Positions 6,650-11,709 of a stretch of DNA of 11,709 nucleotides are shown here, one piece after another (the first letter of the stretch is position 1; each line of letters begins with the position of its first letter). Under the pieces are notes generated by a model. That model had not been told where the DNA came from. It did no database searches and saw only the letters and a list, made by a program, of their open reading frames with translations. This DNA is from Tannerella sp. (GTDB lineage Bacteria; Bacteroidota; Bacteroidia; Bacteroidales; Tannerellaceae), in the NCBI GenBank assembly GCA_031259505.1, contig JAIRLL010000242.1:1-11709 (forward strand), written 5' to 3'. A program made the position numbers and the translations under genes.

Positions 6650-8409
6650 TCTTCGCGGCGGATGGTGTGATTTTCTTTATTGAAATGCACGATGTAAAGA
6701 TTCGTGTTGATGAAGCCTCCCCAGTTGCTGACCCTTTCGAAACGGAATCCCGACTGGATGCTGTTGTATCTGTGGCGTTGCAGGCAGTTGTCGAAGTTGC
6801 GTCCGCAGGTGCGGACGAGCGTCAGGAAATACATTCCCATGTCGAAACCGAGTACGGCGTATTTGGGCGACGACGTCGGGAGGGGCTTGCTGTAAAGCGC
6901 CCTGTATTTGTCGGTAAACTGTTTTGCTTCGGGCGCCGTGGCGTTCATGCAGGACGTGGCGTAGAAGCAGGCATTGAGGGCGTAAAAGTCTTCGAGGCAG
7001 TCTTTCGTATAAGTCTGCCATTCGGGATGCCCGAAGAGAGTGATTGCATATCCGGGTTTCGTCTCGATGATGCTGCGCAGCGTACCCTTGATTTTGAACA
7101 GGGCATCGAGCGAACCCGAACAGGGGATGATCAGATTGGGTGCGGTGTTGCTCATCGCGGCCAGCATGTCGGCCTGAAAGGTTTTTTCCTGATAGGCGAC
7201 TTCGGCAAAGGGGATGCGGCTGTCGTTCAGATCGGCCTTGAGGACGTTGACGAACTGCGTTTTCACGTTGCGGTCGCCGGTGTTGAGCAGGATAATCCGG
7301 TACTGCGGGAAGAGGGCGCGGATGCGCGGCGCGAGGTATGAGTAGAGGTTCTGCGGCAGGGTGTTCACCTGAAAGACGCAGGGATTTTCCATCGTCAGGC
7401 GTTCGCATCGCGACGAGAAGGGGACGATGTACTTTATTTCGTTTTCTTCTGCAAAGCTGGCAATCAGTTCGATCTGTTCGTCGGTCATGCCGCCGATTAT
7501 CATGTCGGCCTGTTCGATTTCGATGTTTTCGAGCGCCTTTACTGTCGTGGCGTCGTCGTTGCCGATATTGTATACATACAGTTCGACGGACAGGCCGCTG
7601 TTTCTCATGCTGTCGACGGCCATCAGGAAGCCTTCGTAAAATTCTATCACGCGCGCGTCGAGCGGCGTGGCGGCGTCGGGTTTGTGGAAAGGCAGCAGCA
7701 GGGCGATTCTGGCCACGTCGACCTGCTCGATTTTTTGTCTGTAACTGATCAGTTCCGCAATATCCAGTTCCTTCTGTCTGGGCATTTCGGTCACCGTTTC
7801 TTCCGTCCTGACGGGAATGATCAGTTCCATTCCGGCTTTCAGTCCCGATTTCAGTTGGGGGTTGTAGGCGACAAGATCTTCGCTGGTCACGTTGAACTGG
7901 CGGCAGATGCTGTATATCGTTTCCTTCCGCCTGATTTTGTATTTCATTTCCCGGACGACCGTTTTCGTCTGCGTGACGGGCAGCGAATGGATTTTCATCG
8001 AGGGGATGCGAATTGTCTTTCCGGCGGCAAAAGTCTGTGGCGTAAGGCCGCGGTTGGCATCCGTGAGGTCTTCGGCCAGGAGGCCGTATTGCTGCGAGAC
8101 GCCATACAGCGTTTCGCCCGCTTCGATCGTGTGGTAAATATACGCTTCATCGTCGTTCGCCTCTTCTCCGGGATGCTCGTGCTGCGGGATTCTGAGCGCT
8201 TCGCCCGCCTTGATGACTTCGCGACTCGACGGGTTCAGGCGATAGATGTCTTCCTCGTCGACGCCATACATCAGGCTGATGGAATAAACCGTCTGTCCGC
8301 GTTCGACCGTGTGGAGGAATATGCCCTCTTCGGGCGTCTGCTGCGAAAGCAATGCCGGCGCGTGCATACACAGCATTAGAATGATCATATATAAACTGTA
8401 ACTTTTCAT
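6646..8409 (-). CDS. Triple-LysM protein with periplasmic type-I substrate-binding-like domain
   Basis: This 587-residue envelope protein has a hydrophobic signal (MKSYSLYMIILMLC..., cleavage near ALLSQQ, about residue 23). Three LysM modules follow at about 32-75 (HTVERGQTVYSISLMYGV), 91-136 (HTIEAGETLYGVSQQYGL) and 155-199 (YKIRRKETIYSICRQFNV), each ending in an I-P or R-I-P strand. From about 232 to the end is a domain resembling the type-I periplasmic binding fold (VARIALLLPFHKP; YEGFLMAVDSM; DMIIGGMTDEQIELIASFAEENEIKYIVPFSS in consecutive blocks). LysM binds peptidoglycan, so a wall-anchored periplasmic sensor or scaffold is likely. The fold is shared by amino-acid transporter receptors and by LpoA-type activators of peptidoglycan synthases; no ABC transporter is nearby. 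The start at 8409 is chosen over an in-frame TTG at 8457 because that TTG is the -33 box of the promoter. Confidence 0.87.
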   Translation of the reverse strand: MKSYSLYMIILMLCMHAPALLSQQTPEEGIFLHTVERGQTVYSISLMYGVDEEDIYRLNPSSREVIKAGEALRIPQHEHPGEEANDDEAYIYHTIEAGETLYGVSQQYGLLAEDLTDANRGLTPQTFAAGKTIRIPSMKIHSLPVTQTKTVVREMKYKIRRKETIYSICRQFNVTSEDLVAYNPQLKSGLKAGMELIIPVRTEETVTEMPRQKELDIAELISYRQKIEQVDVARIALLLPFHKPDAATPLDARVIEFYEGFLMAVDSMRNSGLSVELYVYNIGNDDATTVKALENIEIEQADMIIGGMTDEQIELIASFAEENEIKYIVPFSSRCERLTMENPCVFQVNTLPQNLYSYLAPRIRALFPQYRIILLNTGDRNVKTQFVNVLKADLNDSRIPFAEVAYQEKTFQADMLAAMSNTAPNLIIPCSGSLDALFKIKGTLRSIIETKPGYAITLFGHPEWQTYTKDCLEDFYALNACFYATSCMNATAPEAKQFTDKYRALYSKPLPTSSPKYAVLGFDMGMYFLTLVRTCGRNFDNCLQRHRYNSIQSGFRFERVSNWGGFINTNLYIVHFNKENHTIRREE

Positions 8410-8427
8410 TGAAGTATAATTTTCGGG

Positions 8428-8457
8428 CAAAAATACTACATGTTTGCGAGACGGCAA
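8428..8457 (-). promoter_or_regulatory. Bacteroidota-type promoter of the LysM/beta-barrel operon
   Basis: On the minus strand TTG (8457-8455), 19 bases and TATTTTTG (8435-8428) fit the Bacteroidota TTG / TAnnTTTG promoter very well. The predicted start near 8424 leaves a leader of about 15 bases to the ATG at 8409. It drives the LysM gene and the ATGA-coupled barrel gene. Confidence 0.75.
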
Positions 8458-8478
8458 AACATCGGGATTTAATTTTGA

Positions 8479-8541
8479 AAATGAAATACGCCTTCTGTCT
8501 GAATTTCATTTCAGCAATCCCGGAGCCGGATCATATCCGGC
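8479..8541. other. Inverted repeats in the gap between nuclease stop and LysM promoter
   Basis: The 192-base gap 8410-8601 contains GCCGGAT-CAT-ATCCGGC (8525-8541, 7-bp stem) and an AT-rich pair AAATGAAAT / ATTTCATTT (8479-8487 and 8503-8511, 15-base loop). An alternative stem CTGAA / TTCAG (8499-8503 and 8510-8514) shares bases with the second pair. The GC hairpin is followed by CTTTT only in the + direction, so it is not a canonical terminator for the minus-strand nuclease. It may still help end or protect that transcript, or act as an operator. Confidence 0.4.
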
Positions 8542-8601
8542 GGCTTTTCAGAGAGCGGGGGCATGTTTTCCGTTCCGGAGGACGAACCGTCTGTTCCGCG
8601 T

Positions 8602-11484
8602 TTATCCTCTCCCGCATATCCCGGCAAAGGGGCAGTATGCGCAGATTTTGCTGTCGGCCGTCTGCACAAAGGGGATGTCTGCGTTCATCATCTCGTCGAG
8701 ACATGCCCTCAGACAGGTTTCGAATGCCTCGCGCAGCGGTGCGAAGTCCGTGACGGGCGCCTTCCCTTTTTCTTCGCAGATGGACGGGTCGAACGACGGC
8801 AGAAAAAGTTCGCGCACGTAGTATACCACCGGCTGAACGGGTTGCGGGTTGCGGACGCCATGCATCCATGCATACGTGAAGACTTGCATCACGGCCTGCG
8901 GACGGTCGGCGGCGGCGCGGTCGAAGAGGCGCTCCATCGACTTGTATTCGAGCGTTTTTTTTATTCCCGTTTTGTAGTCCACGATACGCAGCCGTCCGCC
9001 GGCCTCGTCCATGCGGTCGATAAATCCTTTCAGGCGGACTTGCCGTCCGTCCGAAAGGCGGAATGGTTCCTGCATCTTCTTTTCGGAACCGGTGTAGCGG
9101 AAGGGGGACATCTTCGCGTCGCGTTCCAGAATTTTCAGGACGTATTTGCGTATCATTTCGCCTGTCAGGTAATACTGTCCGCCGAGCGGCTGCACCCTGT
9201 CCGTGTGAAAGCAGACTTCGGCAAAGGCGCGGGCAATGAGGTCGGTCAGCGTCGATTCTTTAGCTGCGCGTTTGAGCAGGTCGGCCGTGACGGTCGCGCC
9301 GCAGAAGGGCTGATAGAGCATTTCCAGCGTCTTGTGGAGGATGTTTCCGAACAGGCGGTTTTCGACCGTTTCCGTCACTTCGTCTTCTTCCTTCATGTCT
9401 TCGACAAAGGCGAGGAAGAACTTCAGGGGGCAGTCCAGATACGTATTTATTGCGCTTGCCGAGAGGGCTTTCGTGCCGTCGAGCAGGCAGGCGGAGAGTT
9501 TCGTCATGACTTTGTCCGTCTTGTCTGCCCGCAGGGGCGGCGGCTGCGACGAGGCGATGTGGCAGACCACCAGTCTGTCGCGCAGGGGCACGCCGTAGTG
9601 ATACCTCAACTGGTGTACGAAGCGACTGACTTCGCCCGTTTGCAGCCCTTCGGTGCGGGTGTCGTAGAGCAGCGTGACACGTTTTGCCCGCGCTATCAGC
9701 CGGTAGAAATGATACGCCCTGATGCTGTCCTGATACTCGCCGGCCGGAAGGCCGAAGCCGCGGCGCAGGTTGGCGGGGATGAACGAGTCGGACGTTTTTC
9801 GTGCGGGGAAGATACCTTCGTTCATCGACAGGATGACGAGGCGGTCGAAGTCGAGCACACGCGTTTCCAGCACGCCCATCACCTGAAGCCCCGCCAGCGG
9901 CTCGCCCCGGAAGGGGATGGCGATCGTGTCTGTCACACGTTTGAGCAGGCGGAAATAAGTATCGGCCGTCATGTCGATGCCCGATTCGCGTATCAGTTTT
10001 TTCATCCGGTTGACGACGGTGAAGCTGTGAAAGATAAATTCCTGCTCAATGTCGTCCATGGAAACGGGAGCATCCCCGTCGTCCGTTTCAGCGCCGGACG
10101 CGGAAAGCGCCCCGTTCAGTTCCTGCAGGACGGCAATGAGATAGTCCGAAATCGCGTCTGCCGTGTCGAGCGGCGAGAAAATCAGCGACAGCAGACGGTT
10201 GCGGCACAGGTCGGAGGCGTCGACGCAGATTCTGTTGCGCTCCGCAATGTCTTTCGCCAGTTGCGCCGCATCGTCGCCGCAGACGCTACGGACATACTGG
10301 TGATTGAGCACGGGAAGCACGTCGCGGTGATAAAAGGCGTATCGTCCGTCTGCCGTGCGGACATTCTTGCGCAAAAGCAGCACGGCTTCCATCAGCGAGG
10401 CGACGGGCGTCCCGGACAGGGGGTAGCCGAGCGTGACGTTGACGTGTTCGATTTCCTTCGGGATGGAATTGAGCACGGGGATGAGCAGACGCTCGTCCGG
10501 CAACACAATCGCCGTGCGCAGAGCCTCTTCCGGATCCATCGCCATCCTTCCGTCGAGCATCTCGCGCAGCAGCGTGTGGACATGTTTCGCCTGCCCGATT
10601 CCCGACGGCACGCCGATCAGCTCGATTTCGGGGACGTGCTGCCGTTCGGGCGGCAGGGACAGTTCCGAAGGAAAACGTTTCATGTGTGCAGTGACAAAAA
10701 GCGAAGCCCTGTTGTGCGGATCGACCACCATCTTCGACCCGCAGTCCCAGTAAAAGTCGGCCACGCCCTGCCTCTTGAGAAGTTGCAGCAGCTTCGTTTC
10801 GGCGGCCGAAAGCGCGTTCAGCCCCGTGAAAACCACCTTGCGGTAAGGCAGGTCGCAACTCCCTTCCCGCTCTATCCGCTCGACGACCTCGCGAAAAATC
10901 ATCCCTTCATATCCCTCGCCTTCGGCGGCAAGCGTCGTGCGAAACTCGTCGTAGATCGCATAAAGCAATTCCCATACATGCAGGAAGCGCCGGCGGTTTT
11001 CGCCCGTGCCGCCCTCCGGATGAAACGACGACCAGAATGCGCGTATCGCTTCGATCTGTTCCGCGCTCAGATAGCTGAGGTCTCTGTCGATCTCGCGCAG
11101 ATCCGTGATGTTGGCAAACAGCCGGCGCGCATCGACAAGATACTTGTCCACATCGTCGAAATCCTTCAGCAGCATCTCGCCCCAGAAGACGAAGTCGTCG
11201 AAACGCTCGTTTCCGCCGCTCCGCCGCGAATATATCCTGTAAAGCAGAAACAGCATCCGCAGATGATCGGCCGGCGTCTTGTCGCTCAGTTGCCGGAACA
11301 GTCCGTCGATCGTCAGTATCGCCGGCGCAAAAAGAGGTCTCCCGGCCACCTGCGAGAGGTATTTCCTGAAAAACAAACCGGCGCGCCGGTTGGGAAACAC
11401 AAATGCAAGATGCCGTATCTCTGTCCCGAAGTGTTGATAAAACAGCGTCGCGACCTGCTGCAAAAAAGGGTTCATTCCGTTCAT
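8602..11484 (-). CDS. AddB/RexB-like PD-(D/E)XK nuclease family protein
   Basis: This is a 960-residue protein of the AddB type, expected to act with an AddA-like UvrD helicase-nuclease in resection of double-strand breaks. The N-terminus has the Bacteroidota signature FVFPNRRAGLFFRKYL (28-43) but no Walker A P-loop, unlike B. subtilis AddB, so the helicase-like part is probably inactive. The C-terminal RecB-type nuclease domain shows H717, D823 (KGFIDRMDE), D836 and K838 (IVDYKTG), and Q867/Y871 (MQVFTYAW). C685 (YLDCPLKFF) with C948, C951 and C957 (CAYCPFAGIC, spacing C-x2-C-x5-C) is the Fe-S cluster pattern of AddB nucleases. No helicase partner gene is in the window. The longest start is given; the Met at codon 4 (11475) is equally likely, because the -7 element leaves only a few leader bases before 11484. 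Confidence 0.9.
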   Translation of the reverse strand: MNGMNPFLQQVATLFYQHFGTEIRHLAFVFPNRRAGLFFRKYLSQVAGRPLFAPAILTIDGLFRQLSDKTPADHLRMLFLLYRIYSRRSGGNERFDDFVFWGEMLLKDFDDVDKYLVDARRLFANITDLREIDRDLSYLSAEQIEAIRAFWSSFHPEGGTGENRRRFLHVWELLYAIYDEFRTTLAAEGEGYEGMIFREVVERIEREGSCDLPYRKVVFTGLNALSAAETKLLQLLKRQGVADFYWDCGSKMVVDPHNRASLFVTAHMKRFPSELSLPPERQHVPEIELIGVPSGIGQAKHVHTLLREMLDGRMAMDPEEALRTAIVLPDERLLIPVLNSIPKEIEHVNVTLGYPLSGTPVASLMEAVLLLRKNVRTADGRYAFYHRDVLPVLNHQYVRSVCGDDAAQLAKDIAERNRICVDASDLCRNRLLSLIFSPLDTADAISDYLIAVLQELNGALSASGAETDDGDAPVSMDDIEQEFIFHSFTVVNRMKKLIRESGIDMTADTYFRLLKRVTDTIAIPFRGEPLAGLQVMGVLETRVLDFDRLVILSMNEGIFPARKTSDSFIPANLRRGFGLPAGEYQDSIRAYHFYRLIARAKRVTLLYDTRTEGLQTGEVSRFVHQLRYHYGVPLRDRLVVCHIASSQPPPLRADKTDKVMTKLSACLLDGTKALSASAINTYLDCPLKFFLAFVEDMKEEDEVTETVENRLFGNILHKTLEMLYQPFCGATVTADLLKRAAKESTLTDLIARAFAEVCFHTDRVQPLGGQYYLTGEMIRKYVLKILERDAKMSPFRYTGSEKKMQEPFRLSDGRQVRLKGFIDRMDEAGGRLRIVDYKTGIKKTLEYKSMERLFDRAAADRPQAVMQVFTYAWMHGVRNPQPVQPVVYYVRELFLPSFDPSICEEKGKAPVTDFAPLREAFETCLRACLDEMMNADIPFVQTADSKICAYCPFAGICGRG

Positions 11485-11492
11485 TTTTCCTG

Positions 11493-11500
11493 CAAAGGTA
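11493..11500 (-). promoter_or_regulatory. Bacteroidota -7 element of the AddB-like gene
   Basis: The minus strand reads TACCTTTGCA, matching TAnnTTTG. At 20 bases upstream stands TCG (11523-11521), one mismatch from TTG. Transcription would begin near 11489, only about 4 bases before the ATG at 11484 and about 14 before the ATG at 11475, which favours the shorter protein or near-leaderless translation. Confidence 0.55.
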
Positions 11501-11536
11501 CGGGATAAATCACTAAGTAACGAGAAAAAATAACAC

Positions 11537-11664
11537 GGCGGGCGTATCCGCCTGTCCCTGCGCCCGGCGCAGATTCAATTGTCGCATTATGGGGTAGCAG
11601 ATGACGCCTTCGGCGTCGAATAGGCATAACCTCGAGCGGGCGCAGCGCTTTTCGTAAACAGCGC
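11537..11664. repeat. Cluster of four short inverted repeats, possible intergenic element
   Basis: Four hairpins lie within 128 bases: GGCGG-GCGTAT-CCGCC (11537-11552), CTGCGCC-C-GGCGCAG (11558-11572), GACGCC-TTC-GGCGTC (11603-11617) and GCGCT-N10-AGCGC (11645-11664). The last is followed by ATTTTT on the + strand, making it weakly terminator-like in that direction. The stretch has no credible gene. It could be a structured RNA, part of a dispersed palindromic element, or a terminator region for genes beyond the edge. Confidence 0.45.
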
Positions 11665-11673
11665 ATTTTTAAC

Positions 11674-11709
11674 CGCAAAGGGCGCAAAGGGCACAAAGGT
11701 TTCACAAAG
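11674..11709 (+). repeat. 9-bp CAAAGG-type tandem repeat running off the right edge
   Basis: Units are CGCAAAGGG (11674-11682), CGCAAAGGG (11683-11691) and CACAAAGGT (11692-11700), with a divergent TTCACAAAG at the edge. Read on the + strand it would encode N-R-K-G-R-K-G-H-K-G, a pattern I recall from intergenic repeats in Bacteroidota and other phyla that are often miscalled as small proteins. Its full length and right border are outside the window. Confidence 0.65.

Noticed and set aside
8563..11508. 981-codon open frame on the + strand, opposite the nuclease gene
   Set aside because: It is longer than the real gene but has no recognisable domain and a His/Arg/Gln-rich composition typical of antisense readings of GC-rich codons. 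The opposite strand carries the full AddB-type motif set.
11645..11670. Intrinsic terminator on the + strand (GCGCT/AGCGC then ATTTTT)
   Set aside because: The 5-bp stem with a 10-base loop is weak and no + strand gene precedes it; kept only as part of the hairpin cluster.
11481..11705. 74-codon minus-strand frame that overlaps the nuclease ATG as ATGA
   Set aside because: The overlap is tempting, but the frame is a translation of the CAAAGG repeat, the hairpins and the -7 element (Arg/Pro/Leu-rich), so it is most likely spurious.

Overview
The window looks like a chromosomal segment of a member of the Bacteroidales (phylum Bacteroidota) with a fairly GC-rich genome. Three signs point there. 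Four transcription starts carry the Bacteroidota -7 element TAnnTTTG, two of them with a TTG -33 box at 19-20 bp. Strong Shine-Dalgarno sequences are not evident. The gene families (Bacteroidota-type RND/TolC pair, OMP_b-brl-like small barrel, LysM plus binding-protein fusion, AddB-like nuclease without an N-terminal P-loop) are typical of the group. The genus cannot be read from this sequence alone.

Left part, + strand (1-2924): the last 139 residues of an RND drug/metabolite efflux pump overlap by ATGA a TolC-family outer-membrane factor. This is the distal end of a tripartite efflux operon whose adaptor would lie to the left of the window. A separately promoted family 2 glycosyltransferase follows. 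It converges with the next gene, with only 5 bp between the two stop codons.

Middle and right, - strand (11484-2930, read right to left): an AddB/RexB-like PD-(D/E)XK nuclease with a four-cysteine Fe-S signature; then an operon of a triple-LysM/periplasmic-binding-fold protein translationally coupled (ATGA) to a small outer-membrane beta-barrel; then a 939-residue M16 zinc metallopeptidase under its own promoter. The M16 leader is the most unusual spot. It holds a 25-codon open reading frame in the same frame as the peptidase, ending in TAG directly against the peptidase ATG. Upstream of the promoter are two 12-bp direct repeats spaced exactly 20 bp (two helical turns).

The right edge (11485-11709) has no credible gene. 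It contains the nuclease -7 element, four short inverted repeats packed into about 130 bp, and a 9-bp CAAAGG-type tandem repeat running off the edge, which together look like a dispersed intergenic element. No tRNA, rRNA, CRISPR array, insertion sequence, phage gene or recognisable defence system was seen. Most of the window is core or envelope-related chromosome; the second-look signals are in the intergenic DNA.
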